This document shows positions 16,875 to 25,976 of a DNA stretch of 64,000 bases, in pieces. The translations under genes and the position numbers were made by a program. The notes below the pieces were generated by a model. It saw only the letters and a list, made by a program, of their open reading frames with translations, was not told the origin of the DNA and did not search any database. The first letter of the stretch is position 1. Each line of letters starts with the position of its first letter. This stretch comes from an uncultured Collinsella sp. (lineage in GTDB: Bacteria > Actinomycetota > Coriobacteriia > Coriobacteriales > Coriobacteriaceae), in the NCBI GenBank assembly GCA_949288855.1, contig CASELS010000004.1, forward strand, positions 1 through 64,000, written 5' to 3'.

Positions 16875-18890
16875 TCACGATGCGGCAGCGAGCTCGCGCT
16901 CCGCGGCGGAAAGGCCCTCGGGCGAGGCCATGAGGCCGAGCACATCGCCTGCGCGCAGGACCTCGTCGGGCGCGACGGCAAGCGTTACCGCCTCGCCGCG
17001 GCGCAGCGCCACCACCTGCGCTCCCGTGCGGGCACGCAGATCGCTCTCTGCGAGGGTGGTGCCGGCAAGAGCGCTCCCCTCCTCCACCTCAACCCAGTCG
17101 AGCTCGAGGTCGCGCATCGCCGTCATGAGGCGCTCGACCGCACGGACGCGCGCGAGCTGCGCGCCATCGCCCAGAGCCTCATAACCGCTCTCGCGCAGGT
17201 CGTTCGCGTAGCCCTGAATCTGCTGGGGGCGATAGCCCAGGCGCAGCAGCGCATGGCGCATGAGCTCGATGCCGCCCTCCAGCTCGGGGCGCACCACGTC
17301 AGCGGCGCCCGCCTCTACGAGCGCCTCGACCGCACCGTCGGAGTCGGCACGCGCAACGACCGTGAGCCTCGGCGCGAGCTCGCGCGCCTCGCGGGCAACA
17401 AGCTCGGCGGACGCCTCCTGATCGATGGCGACCACGAGCAGGCGGGCCGCGTCGAGCCGTGCGTGCTCGAGAATGGTGGAGTTGGCCGCATCGCCCTGGA
17501 GCACCATGAGGCCGGCTGCCTCAGCCTCCTCGGCCGCCTCGAAGGCGCGCTCCACCACCAGACACGGAATATCGAGCCGGGCGAGCACATCTGCCACGCA
17601 GCGGCCCGCATGGCCGTAGCCCACCACGACCACGTGGTTGGCGAGCGTCTTTGCACCGGGCGTCTCGATGGTGCGCACGTGACGGTCGTAGAGCTTGTGG
17701 AACAGCGGGTGCGCGCCGAGCACGTGCTCGAGCGGGTCGACAGACTTGAACACAAACGAGTTGAGCGCGATCGAGATGACGGCGCCGCCCAAGATGAGGC
17801 TGTACTGCTCGGAGGTGAGCACGCCGAGCGACACGCCGAGCTGCCCAATGATGAAGGAAAACTCGCCTATCTGCGAAAGGCCGGCAGCAACGGTGAGCGT
17901 GGTTGCAAGCCCCGCGGAAAGCACGATACCCAGCACCATGTTGATGAGCCATTTGCCGACCATGATGAGTGCCACGATGGCGAGGAGCTCGCCCAGGTGC
18001 GACACGAGCACCGCCGGGTCGACCATCATGCCCACCGAGGCAAAAAAGATGATGGAGAAGAGGTCCTGGAAGGGAACGGCCTCTGCCGCGATGCGGTGCG
18101 AGAGCGCAGACCCGCTCACCACCACGCCGGCCAGAAACGCGCCGAGCGCAACCGACACGTTGAAGACAAGCGACGCGACCATGGCGACGCCGAGCGCCAC
18201 AACCACCACCGCGAGCTGGAAAAGCTCACGCGGGCAGAAACGGGCGATCTTGGTGAGAAGCCACGGCAAAGCGCGCGACCCCACCACGAGCATGAGCGCC
18301 ACAAACGCGGCCGTGAGCACGAGCGCCTCGACCACCTCGAACGCAAGCGCCGGACCCGCAACCTCGCCCGGGCCAAACACCACGGGCAGAATGACCAAGA
18401 TGACGATGGTCGCGAGGTCCTCCACAATGAGCCAGCCGGTGGCCACGCGCCCGCCCGCGCTCTGATAGCGGCCCGCGTCGGTGAGGTTGCGGATGAGCAC
18501 GACGGTAGAGGCGATACTCACCGAAAGGCCCAGCATAATGCCCGCCTCGCTCGACCAGCCAAGCGCCTGCGCGAGCCCCCAGCCGGCAAGCGTGCCGAGC
18601 GCGATCTGCAGCACCGCGCCGGGGATGGCGATGCCCTTGACCGAGAGCAGGTCACGTATTGAGAAGTGCATACCGACGCCGAACATCATGAACATGACGC
18701 CGACCTCGGAGAGCTGACTCATGGCATGCGAGTCACCGATGAAGCCTGGTGTGAAGGGCCCCACCGCAAAGCCGCCGAGCAGATACCCCACGATGGGCGG
18801 CAGATGGAGCGCTCGCGCAACGAGACCGCCGGCGAACGCCGCGACGAGGGCGAATACAAAGGTGAGCAGCAAGATGGTGTCGCCGTGCAT
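16875..18890 (-). CDS. Kef-type K+/H+ (cation/proton) antiporter with TrkA domains
   Basis: A 671-residue CPA2 antiporter. Residues 1-~385 are a Na+/H+-exchanger membrane domain with about 12 helices (LPPIVGYLLGGFAVGP, VGVMFMMFGVGMHFS, LSQIGEFSFIIGQLG). A TrkA-N Rossmann domain follows, with VVVVGYGHAGR (424-430) for NAD(H) or nucleotide binding, then a TrkA-C ligand domain near 590-665 (TGAQVVALRRGEAV). Such proteins move K+ or Na+ against H+ in pH or osmotic control. The ATG at 18890 has AGAGG 6 nt upstream; the frame reaches 19013 without support. It is monocistronic. Which cation it carries cannot be read from the sequence. Confidence 0.92.
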   Translation of the reverse strand: MHGDTILLLTFVFALVAAFAGGLVARALHLPPIVGYLLGGFAVGPFTPGFIGDSHAMSQLSEVGVMFMMFGVGMHFSIRDLLSVKGIAIPGAVLQIALGTLAGWGLAQALGWSSEAGIMLGLSVSIASTVVLIRNLTDAGRYQSAGGRVATGWLIVEDLATIVILVILPVVFGPGEVAGPALAFEVVEALVLTAAFVALMLVVGSRALPWLLTKIARFCPRELFQLAVVVVALGVAMVASLVFNVSVALGAFLAGVVVSGSALSHRIAAEAVPFQDLFSIIFFASVGMMVDPAVLVSHLGELLAIVALIMVGKWLINMVLGIVLSAGLATTLTVAAGLSQIGEFSFIIGQLGVSLGVLTSEQYSLILGGAVISIALNSFVFKSVDPLEHVLGAHPLFHKLYDRHVRTIETPGAKTLANHVVVVGYGHAGRCVADVLARLDIPCLVVERAFEAAEEAEAAGLMVLQGDAANSTILEHARLDAARLLVVAIDQEASAELVAREARELAPRLTVVARADSDGAVEALVEAGAADVVRPELEGGIELMRHALLRLGYRPQQIQGYANDLRESGYEALGDGAQLARVRAVERLMTAMRDLELDWVEVEEGSALAGTTLAESDLRARTGAQVVALRRGEAVTLAVAPDEVLRAGDVLGLMASPEGLSAAERELAAAS

Positions 18891-19074
18891 AGAGTCCTCT
18901 CGGGTAGGTAAAACGGTATGCGGACATGCGGCGTCGGGATCACGTGTGGCGCAAACCCGCGGCGTCGCGATACGAAAAGCGGCCCTCTCGGTGACGCGAA
19001 GGCCGCATGGCATATGTACGCATCTTTGAATTTCCTATACCCGCAAAGATGTGACGTATTCAGTAACAGAACAT

Positions 19075-20025
19075 TTACGCATCTAGATAGGCCACAAGGC
19101 CGTCGAGGGTCGCCTCCGCATCGGCGCGCCCACGCTGATAGACCTCCTCGAGCACGGTCGGGTCGCGCACGACCGCCGGGGTCTTGACCGAGGAGCTCGG
19201 CCGCACCACAAAAATATCGCCCGCTTGCTCGAGGCGCTCGATTGTATCGAGCGTGGCATTGTAGCGCTCGTGGCGATTGGCGAGCTGCGCCACGAACTGA
19301 GGATAATGACGGAACCACAGACGCAAAAACGGCATGATCGCATTGGGTTCCTTGCGGTAGCCCTGCGGCTGCGTGAGAACGAGCACCGTCTTTTGGTGCC
19401 CGCGCGCGAGCATCCAGTCAAGCGGGATGGAGTCGGCCACGCCGCCGTCGAGGAGCAGTCTGCCGTCCCGCTCGACCGGGCGCGAGAGCACCGGAATCGA
19501 GGCCGACGAGCGAATCCACTCGATAATATCGTCGCCGTCACCAGAAAGCTCGTGATACACCGCCTCGCCCGAGGCGAGGTCGGTCGAGGTGGTGAAAAAC
19601 CGCATGGGGTTGCGCTCGAACGTGTCCAGGTCAAAGGGGTCGTGCACCCAGGGCACCTCACCGTACGCAAAGTCTTTGCTGTAGAGGTCTCCGGTGGTGA
19701 GCAGGTTTTTGAAACCGCTGTAGCGCGGGTCTGCGCAGAACCGCTCATTGTAGCGACGGGCGCGCCCGATCTGGCGCGATTTGAAGTTGCACCCAAACGT
19801 AGCGCCCGCAGACACGCCCACGACCTCGGCGGCGGTGATACCGTGCTCCATCCACACATCGATCACGCCCGCGGTAAAAAGACCGCGCATGCCGCCGCCC
19901 TCGAGCACCACACCCGTGGTATCCGCCCCGCGCACGGGCTCGGGCGCGGGCACATCCACAATAGGATCGCCCACAACATAGGTCGTTCCCTTGGGCGTTG
20001 TTATGGTGGTCCGGGCTTGTGACAT
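19075..20025 (-). CDS. Patatin-like phospholipase
   Basis: A 316-residue patatin-fold serine lipase. The oxyanion glycine loop is EGGGMRG (42-48), the nucleophile Ser72 is in VGVSAGATFG, and the dyad Asp193 is in LLDGGVADSIPL. The C-terminal half contains the RHERYNATLDTIERLE segment seen in bacterial patatins of the YjjU/RssA kind. It probably deacylates phospholipids on the inner face of the membrane; there is no signal peptide. The frame runs open to 20583, but GGAAGGA is 7 nt before the ATG at 20025, and MSQARTTITTPKG is a sensible N-terminus. It is divergent from mscS. Confidence 0.92.
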   Translation of the reverse strand: MSQARTTITTPKGTTYVVGDPIVDVPAPEPVRGADTTGVVLEGGGMRGLFTAGVIDVWMEHGITAAEVVGVSAGATFGCNFKSRQIGRARRYNERFCADPRYSGFKNLLTTGDLYSKDFAYGEVPWVHDPFDLDTFERNPMRFFTTSTDLASGEAVYHELSGDGDDIIEWIRSSASIPVLSRPVERDGRLLLDGGVADSIPLDWMLARGHQKTVLVLTQPQGYRKEPNAIMPFLRLWFRHYPQFVAQLANRHERYNATLDTIERLEQAGDIFVVRPSSSVKTPAVVRDPTVLEEVYQRGRADAEATLDGLVAYLDA

Positions 20026-20157
20026 TATCGGTCCTTCCGTCAACTCGTCTGCAGGACAGTATACGCGCAGCGCCGCCGCCGAGATTCCCGCATTGCGCAA
20101 AGGGGTGCGGGTATACCATGGGAGCATCACGACGCCAACGGCAGACGGGACACGCGC

Positions 20158-20928
20158 ATGGACCAGTTTCTCACCCAGCTCCTCTCCATCCTCCCCGAAG
20201 GTTGGATGCGACAGGTCGCCTGGTTTGCCATCCTTTTGGCGATAACGTTTGTCTGCGAGCGCGCCATCGCCCACGGACTCCGGCGCATTCTGCGCAGCGA
20301 TGAGAATCCGCTTCCCGCAACCTCCATCATCGTCAACATCGCCCGCGGCGCCGTCTGGTTTGTAGGGGGAAGCATCATCCTCGAGACCTGCTTTGACGTC
20401 AACGTGAGCACCTTCGTTGCCGCCCTTGGCGTCGGCGGTATCGCCATCTCGCTCGGCTTCCAGGACACGCTCTCCAACCTCATCGGCGGCCTGCAGCTCA
20501 CCTTCATGCGCGTTGTGGCTCCCGGCGACCACATCCGCGTCGGCACCGACCAAGGTGTAGTGACCGACGTGGGGCTGCGGCACACCACCATTGAGAATGC
20601 TACCGGTCAGACCATCATCATCCCCAACTCGGTTCTGTCGAAAAGCTCCTTTGTCAAGCTGCCGCCGGCGAGCCTCGTTGTGGTGCCCTTTGCCATCACC
20701 TCGACCGAAAAGCCGCTCGCAGAGGACGCCGACCGCATAGCGCAGGCGACCGAGACGGCCGTGTGCGCAGTCTCCCCCATCGTCTCCGACCCACCCGTCA
20801 AGGTACTCTTCTCAGACATCACCGAGTACGGCTTCCGTGGCAAGGTCATCCTGCGCATCGAGGACCCGGAGCTCGTCGCCGCCGCGATCGACGCCGCCGT
20901 GCGCGCCATCGCCCCGTTTACGCGGTAG
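20158..20928 (+). CDS. mscS: MscS-family mechanosensitive channel
   Basis: A compact 256-residue small-conductance mechanosensitive channel that releases solutes on hypo-osmotic shock. Helices TM1 (about 18-37) and TM2 (about 55-80) precede the pore helix VSTFVAALGVGGIAISLGFQ, whose Gly/Ala packing pattern is diagnostic. The beta-domain follows (DHIRVGTDQGVVTDVGLRHT, IIIPNSVLSKSSF) and a short C-terminal alpha/beta domain. The ribosome binding site is weak. It is separated from the divergent patatin gene by 132 bp and followed by a MIF-like gene after 79 bp. Confidence 0.93.
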   Translation: MDQFLTQLLSILPEGWMRQVAWFAILLAITFVCERAIAHGLRRILRSDENPLPATSIIVNIARGAVWFVGGSIILETCFDVNVSTFVAALGVGGIAISLGFQDTLSNLIGGLQLTFMRVVAPGDHIRVGTDQGVVTDVGLRHTTIENATGQTIIIPNSVLSKSSFVKLPPASLVVVPFAITSTEKPLAEDADRIAQATETAVCAVSPIVSDPPVKVLFSDITEYGFRGKVILRIEDPELVAAAIDAAVRAIAPFTR

Positions 20929-21007
20929 CGCGTTCGCGCGGAAGAAGACGCCATATCGCTTCCTTTGGGTATGATGAAACTCTGAGACAGCACAGAGAGG
21001 AGCCATC

Positions 21008-21358
21008 ATGCCCGTTATCAAGACCCATGTATCCACGCCCATCCCCGAGGATGCGCGCATAGCACTCAAGACCGCATACGGATCTGCCATCGAGGCCATC
21101 CCTGGCAAGTCCGAGCAATGGCTCATGTGCCTTTTTGACGAATGCGCGCCCATCTACTTCGCCGGCGACGACACGCAGCCCTCTGCCCTTATCGAGGTGG
21201 GCGTCTTCGCACGCAGCGAGGTACCGGCCGCTGCATGGGACGCCCTCGCTGCCGAAGTGACCCAAAGCGTGGCGCAAACGCTCGCCATCGACCCCTCGCG
21301 CATCTACGTGAGCTGCTCGTCTACCCCCAACTTTGGCTGGAACGGCAGCACGTTCTAG
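21008..21358 (+). CDS. MIF-like tautomerase (phenylpyruvate tautomerase family)
   Basis: A 116-residue member of the macrophage migration inhibitory factor / tautomerase superfamily. Met is followed by Pro, which becomes the catalytic N-terminal proline after Met removal. KSEQWLMCLFDE and the C-terminal DPSRIYVSCSSTPNFGWNGSTF follow the MIF fold and length (114-116 aa). The enzyme interconverts keto and enol forms of phenylpyruvate-like compounds; the true substrate is unknown. The ribosome binding site is strong (GAGAGGAG). It lies between mscS and the thioesterase on the same strand. Confidence 0.9.
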   Translation: MPVIKTHVSTPIPEDARIALKTAYGSAIEAIPGKSEQWLMCLFDECAPIYFAGDDTQPSALIEVGVFARSEVPAAAWDALAAEVTQSVAQTLAIDPSRIYVSCSSTPNFGWNGSTF

Positions 21359-21415
21359 CGCCGTCCCGCGCACACCGCCCGGTAGAGCCGACCTATACCA
21401 TCTCAAAGGACCACC

Positions 21416-22231
21416 ATGGACGCACCTCTTAATCCGACCGATACCACCGAACCCGCAACGCCGGCGGCGCGCGCAACTGACGGCGCCGTCAAGCCGGCGC
21501 CAAACGCCTTCGAGTACACCTACAACGTGCGCTACAGCGAAGTCGGGCATCGCGGCCTCATGACGCTCCCTGCGCTCATCAACGCTTTCCAGGATGCGAG
21601 CACCTTTCAGTCCGAGACGCTCGGCCTCGGCATGGCATGGCTCAAGCACGAGAAGCGCGCCTGGGTCCTCACCCACTGGCACATCGTCATCGATCGCTAC
21701 CCGTCGCTCTGCGAACCGGTAACAGTGGGCACGTTTGCCACGCACTTTAGAGGGTTCACGGCAAAGCGCTGCTTCTACCTGCGCGATGAGGCGGGGCGCT
21801 ATATCGTGCGCGCACTGTCGTCGTGGGCGTTCATGGACCTTGCCACCATGCGCCCAACCCGCCCGACGCCCGAGCACATCGCCCCCTACGGCGAGGCGGA
21901 GGCGCTACCCCTGCCTGCCGAGAGCCGCCGCATCGAGCTGCCCGAGCATCTGCGCGACGGCGAGCCCATCACCGTTGGGCCGAGCCTTATCGACACCAAC
22001 GAGCATGTCAACAACTGCCACTATGTCCAGATGGCCTTCGAACAGGTCGCTCGCGAGGACCTGCCCGAGCAGGTGCGCGAGCGCGGAGCTAGGGGCGTGC
22101 GCGTGGACTACCGCCGCGCCGCCGTTCTCGGCGACGTCATCTATCCGCATGTTGCCATCGATGGCGACCGCGCCGTCGTGACGCTCACCGATCACGAGGG
22201 TGCCACGTTTGCCGTCGTCGAGCTGCGCTAG
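21416..22231 (+). CDS. Acyl-ACP thioesterase (FatA/FatB-like)
   Basis: A 271-residue double-hotdog thioesterase that would release free fatty acids from acyl-ACP. A ~32-residue Ala/Pro/Thr-rich leader precedes the first hotdog (EYTYNVRYSEVGHRGLMTLP, with NAFQDASTFQSETLG). The second has the catalytic-region sequence LIDTNEHVNNCHYVQMAFE with Asn and His in the expected D-x-N-x-HVNN context. WVLTHWHIVIDRYP is also typical. AAAGGA lies 6 nt before the ATG. The oxidoreductase gene follows after 26 bp, so the two are probably co-transcribed. Confidence 0.9.
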   Translation: MDAPLNPTDTTEPATPAARATDGAVKPAPNAFEYTYNVRYSEVGHRGLMTLPALINAFQDASTFQSETLGLGMAWLKHEKRAWVLTHWHIVIDRYPSLCEPVTVGTFATHFRGFTAKRCFYLRDEAGRYIVRALSSWAFMDLATMRPTRPTPEHIAPYGEAEALPLPAESRRIELPEHLRDGEPITVGPSLIDTNEHVNNCHYVQMAFEQVAREDLPEQVRERGARGVRVDYRRAAVLGDVIYPHVAIDGDRAVVTLTDHEGATFAVVELR

Positions 22232-22257
22232 AGACGAGCGAGGAAGCAGGCTGTGCC

Positions 22258-23322
22258 ATGAGTTCTAATCGGATCATTCGCTGGGGCATCTTAGGGGCGG
22301 GGCGCATCGCGCACCGCTTTGCCGCGAGCCTTAGATACGAGCCGCAGGCAAAGCTCGTAGCCATCAGCTGCCGCTCCGCTGCCAAAGCCGCTGCCTTTGC
22401 AGAACAGTTCAACGTTGCCACCGCAGATGCGCTTTCCGACGAGGCGCTCGGCGGCGAGGCGTGCGCAGCGCACGAGACCCTTCTCGCACGCCCCGACATC
22501 GACGCGATCTACCTCGCCCTCCCCCACGGCCTCCACCGCGTCTGGGCGATACGGGCCCTGCGTGCGGGCAAGGCCGTTCTCTGCGAGAAGCCGGCGGCGC
22601 TTTCCGCCGATGAGATGCGCGAGGTGGCAGCTGTCGCTCGCGAGACGGGCACGCTCTTTATGGAGGCGATGAAGACCCGCTTCACCCCCTGCTACGCCCG
22701 CGTGCGCGAGCTTGTTGTCGCCGGCGCCATCGGTAGGATCACGCGCGTAGAGACCGCGCTGGAAAACGATATGGGCGAACGTCTCTCCTCGAGAACGGAC
22801 TATATGTCCGACCCCAAACAGGGCGGCGTGCTGCTAGACACTGGCATCTACCGCGCCTGCTGGCTGGAGGACTACCTCGCGGGGCAGTTTGAGGTTACCA
22901 GGTCGTGCGCTCGCTTTGATACCGACGTGGATAGCTTTGTCGACGCCGAGCTCTCCTTTGCCGGTCAGGGCGACACCGATTCGCACGTCACCCGTGCAGC
23001 TGCCCCAAACGAGCAAGCCACCGCTCGCCTCATCACGGCATGTGACAGCGACGAGCTCCCGCGCCAGGCACGTCTTATCGGCACCAAGGGCACCATCATC
23101 GTCGATGACCTGCATCGCCCCGTTCACGCCCAGGTCTGCATCGAGGGCGAGGATCCGTATGCCATCGACCTCCCCTATGAGGTGGACGATTTCTACGGAC
23201 AAATCCACCACTTCTGCGAGCTTATGCATACCGGCGCCACCGAATCTCCCGTCATGCCGCTTGCCGCGAGCATTCGCTGCGCCAAGATGCTCGACGCCAT
23301 ACGCGCAAGCCTCATCAGCTAG
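22258..23322 (+). CDS. Gfo/Idh/MocA-family oxidoreductase
   Basis: A 354-residue NAD(P)-dependent dehydrogenase. The N-terminal Rossmann domain has WGILGAGRIAHRFA (9-22); the catalytic lysine lies in VLCEKPAALS near residue 118; the C-terminal alpha/beta domain follows (MKTRFTPCYARVRELV, GGVLLDTGIYRACWLEDYL). Such enzymes act on sugars, inositols or related polyols; the substrate is not predictable here. The pattern MKTRF after GTLFMEA is typical of the trans-1,2-dihydrobenzene-1,2-diol/glucose dehydrogenase branch. It is second in a probable operon with the thioesterase, an odd pairing with no evident pathway link. Confidence 0.9.
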   Translation: MSSNRIIRWGILGAGRIAHRFAASLRYEPQAKLVAISCRSAAKAAAFAEQFNVATADALSDEALGGEACAAHETLLARPDIDAIYLALPHGLHRVWAIRALRAGKAVLCEKPAALSADEMREVAAVARETGTLFMEAMKTRFTPCYARVRELVVAGAIGRITRVETALENDMGERLSSRTDYMSDPKQGGVLLDTGIYRACWLEDYLAGQFEVTRSCARFDTDVDSFVDAELSFAGQGDTDSHVTRAAAPNEQATARLITACDSDELPRQARLIGTKGTIIVDDLHRPVHAQVCIEGEDPYAIDLPYEVDDFYGQIHHFCELMHTGATESPVMPLAASIRCAKMLDAIRASLIS

Positions 23323-23390
23323 CCTGCAATTCCCTTTAGGTACGCAGCGCTAAAGGCGAGGCGGAGCCACAAAAACTGCCTGAGGATCCG

Positions 23391-24062
23391 TCAGTCGTCA
23401 GCGATGCGTACGCCCAAAAGCCCGATAAGGTCCACCGCCTGCTCTGAAGCGATCACACAACCGCGCAGCTCACGATAGTCCTGCGAAACAACAAGCCCAC
23501 CAATGCGGCAGGACGTCAGATCGATGCCCGAAAGCGAAGTGCGGATGAACTCGGCGCCGGTGAGGTCGCAGTCGGAAAAGCCCGCGCTCTTGAGGACGAG
23601 CGCATGCCACGAGCTCTCCGCAAGATTGGTCGTGCGCACGCGCAGCCCGCGCACGTTCGCCTCCGAGAAGTTCGCATAGCGCAGCTGGCTGTCATCGATA
23701 AAGGCGCTGGTAATACGGCTCTTGAGAAGGCTCAGGCCGGGTGCCGAGCAGGAGCAGAAATCGACGCGGTTGAGCCAACAGCGCTCCATGCGGCACGAGA
23801 TAAACCGACAGTTCTCAAACCGCACATCGGTGAGCGTGCTGTTGGAGAAATCGACCCCATCAAAGACGCAGTCGTGAAATATCACCTGTTCGAACGTGGC
23901 ATCGGTCGCATCGATGTCAGCGAGCTCGAGTGCGCGGAACGCACCGCGCGACACTTCCGCCTCGCCCGCTGCAAAGCAATCGGAAAGTTCCTCGGCGCTC
24001 AGCGTCGACTCCATGCGACCCGAGACATGGGCATATCCAGAAAACACCTTGTTTGTTTCCAT
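23391..24062 (-). CDS. Pentapeptide-repeat protein
   Basis: A 223-residue protein built of A(D/N)LxX repeats from about residue 40 to 190, for example FDGVDFSNSTLTDVRFENC, LRYANFSEANVRGLRVRTTN and FSDCDLTGAEFIRTSLSGI. This predicts a right-handed quadrilateral beta-helix. Some members mimic DNA and protect gyrase; most have unknown roles. Cysteines recur at equivalent repeat positions. The C-terminal ~30 residues (SEQAVDLIGLLGVRIADD) leave the repeat. GGGAG is 4 nt before the ATG. It is monocistronic and converges on the oxidoreductase gene. There are no neighbours that hint at a target. Confidence 0.9.
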   Translation of the reverse strand: METNKVFSGYAHVSGRMESTLSAEELSDCFAAGEAEVSRGAFRALELADIDATDATFEQVIFHDCVFDGVDFSNSTLTDVRFENCRFISCRMERCWLNRVDFCSCSAPGLSLLKSRITSAFIDDSQLRYANFSEANVRGLRVRTTNLAESSWHALVLKSAGFSDCDLTGAEFIRTSLSGIDLTSCRIGGLVVSQDYRELRGCVIASEQAVDLIGLLGVRIADD

Positions 24063-24114
24063 ACGACTCCCTTTGCCGTCTACGAAGCGATCGCGCGCTA
24101 CCCAGTGCCGTTAG

Positions 24115-25083
24115 CTAGAAAAAGATGCGGAGGGCGTTGTCGTATGCCGCGCGCAGGATATCATCCGGTGCTTCACCCGTGCGCCTCGCTCGGTCACGGC
24201 TGAGGGCATCGGCCGTGAACGTGATCATCGCCGGTTCGCACTCGAGTCCGCGAATGGGCTCGGGAGCCATATAGGGGCAATCGGTCTCAAAGAGTATGCG
24301 GTCGAGGGGGCACGCCGCAAAGGCCTCGCGAACGGGCTCGTTGCGCTTAAACGTCGCCGCCCCGCCAAAAGCGATGTAGCAACCGAGCTCCGCGAACCGC
24401 TCCATGGTGCGTGCGTCCTCCCCAAAGCAGTGGAGGATGCAACCTGCCTCGGGTACGCCAACCTTGCGGAGCACACGATACGCATCCGCATGCGCCTCGC
24501 GCGAGGCGTCGTCCGCGTCGTTGCGCAAATGGAGCTCAACGGGGACGTTACGTTCGCAGGCAAGCACCAGCTGCCGCGCCATCGCATCCATCTGCACATC
24601 GTGCGGCGCCGTCTCGATATCGTCATCAGCGTCAAAGTGGTAGTCGAGCCCTATCTCGCCAATACCGGCGCATAACGGGTCATCGAGCGCGCGCTCAAGC
24701 ACCTCGTGCACCGCATCGGTGTAGTCCGGCGCGCCGTAGGGATGGACGCCCGCGAGAAATCGAACGTTGTCTGCAAGCGCACAGCCCGCCGCACGTGCCT
24801 GATCGATCCACGACCGCAGAAGCTCCTGGTAGGCAGGCAGCTCCATATCGTCGCCCACGGGATCATAGAGCGTCACGAGGCGATGTACCCCCGCGCACGC
24901 CGCACGCTCGAGAACCCGAACGGGGTCCTTTGACCAGAAGCAGGTCAGATGCGCATGGGTGTCCGCAAGCGGCAGGGCGAGACTCGGGGCGGCATAGCTC
25001 TTGTCACCCCGTTTGGTGTGTTTGACAAACGTCAGCGGCTCGGTATTGGCGCCGTCGGACGCCTGGGGGCGCGGCTCGCACAT
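24115..25083 (-). CDS. TatD-family metal-dependent hydrolase/DNase
   Basis: A 322-residue TIM-barrel hydrolase of the TatD/YcfH group, implicated in DNA repair and exonuclease activity. Metal ligands are visible: DTHAHL near the start, GEIGLDYHF, VELHLRND, ILHCFGEDA and FETDCPYMAPEPIRG. An N-terminal tail of ~35 residues precedes the barrel. GTG 25086 and ATG 25083 are both possible; the ATG forms a TGATG overlap with rsmA, which I prefer. It is last in the operon GH5-rsmI-metG-rsmA-tatD; metG, tatD and rsmA are commonly neighbours in Gram-positives. Confidence 0.93.
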   Translation of the reverse strand: MCEPRPQASDGANTEPLTFVKHTKRGDKSYAAPSLALPLADTHAHLTCFWSKDPVRVLERAACAGVHRLVTLYDPVGDDMELPAYQELLRSWIDQARAAGCALADNVRFLAGVHPYGAPDYTDAVHEVLERALDDPLCAGIGEIGLDYHFDADDDIETAPHDVQMDAMARQLVLACERNVPVELHLRNDADDASREAHADAYRVLRKVGVPEAGCILHCFGEDARTMERFAELGCYIAFGGAATFKRNEPVREAFAACPLDRILFETDCPYMAPEPIRGLECEPAMITFTADALSRDRARRTGEAPDDILRAAYDNALRIFF

Positions 25084-25976
25084 CACAGCGCACCGGCCTT
25101 GCTCAGCGCGCAGGCAAGACGGACAAAATCATCGACCGAAAGCGTCTCGGCGCGTGCCGTGGCGGCAACACCCGTCGCAGCAAACGCGGCATCGAGCGCG
25201 TCTTTGGCAAAACCGTTTGCACCCATGGAGTTGCGGATGGTCTTGCGGCGCTGGGCAAACGCTGCATCGATCACGCGGCAGACATCCGCATGCCCGGGCA
25301 GGCACCCGGCCTCGGCACACGCCGCCAACGCCCCGCGCCCGGCAGGGATGCGGTCGAGCCTCACTACTGCAGAGTCAACATGGGGAGCGGGCAAAAAGCA
25401 GCGTGGCGGCACCTCAAAACGGCCCGTCACCTCGGCAAAAAGCGCAAGCTTAGCGGTATAGGCGCCGTACGCCTTGGTGCCGGGGCGCGCCGCAATGCGG
25501 TCTGCGACCTCCTTTTGCACCATCACGACGGCACGCTCAAGCGCGGGCATGCGCTCGAAGAAGTCGAGGATGATGGTCGCCGCCACGTTGTAGGGAAGAT
25601 TCGCCACAAAAACGGTCGGCTCCCCACCCGCCGCCTCGGCAACAAGATCGGAGGGAACTTTAAGTGCGTCCCCCATAAGGAAACGGAAGTTGTCGTGTGC
25701 CGAGGCATGCGCGCCGAGCACGGGCTCAAGCTCGCGATCCATCTCAATCGAGACGACGCGGCCGGCCTCCTGCAGCAGCGCGAGCGTAAGAGTGCCGATG
25801 CCGGGCCCCACCTCAAGCACACGCTCCGTACCCGTGAGCTCGGCGAGCGCCATGATGCGCCCGATTACGTGGTTGTCGATAAGAAAGTTCTGCCCCAAGC
25901 GGTGCTTGGTGGCGAGCCCGAAGGCGTCAAGCAGCTCGCGGGTGGCGGCCGGGCTCGCCAGAGGTGACGTCGTCAT
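25083..25976 (-). CDS. rsmA: 16S rRNA (adenine1518/1519-N6) dimethyltransferase RsmA (KsgA)
   Basis: A 297-residue SAM-dependent enzyme that dimethylates two adjacent adenines in the 3'-terminal hairpin of 16S rRNA, a late ribosome assembly step. Motifs: KHRLGQNFLID at the N-terminus, VGPGIGTLT (SAM loop), SIEMDRELEPVL, GDALKVP and the catalytic FVANLPYNVAATII, with the RRKTIRN segment in the C-terminal domain. The ATG follows the metG stop directly (TAGATG), and its own TGA overlaps tatD, so translational coupling is likely. Confidence 0.96.
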   Translation of the reverse strand: MTTSPLASPAATRELLDAFGLATKHRLGQNFLIDNHVIGRIMALAELTGTERVLEVGPGIGTLTLALLQEAGRVVSIEMDRELEPVLGAHASAHDNFRFLMGDALKVPSDLVAEAAGGEPTVFVANLPYNVAATIILDFFERMPALERAVVMVQKEVADRIAARPGTKAYGAYTAKLALFAEVTGRFEVPPRCFLPAPHVDSAVVRLDRIPAGRGALAACAEAGCLPGHADVCRVIDAAFAQRRKTIRNSMGANGFAKDALDAAFAATGVAATARAETLSVDDFVRLACALSKAGAL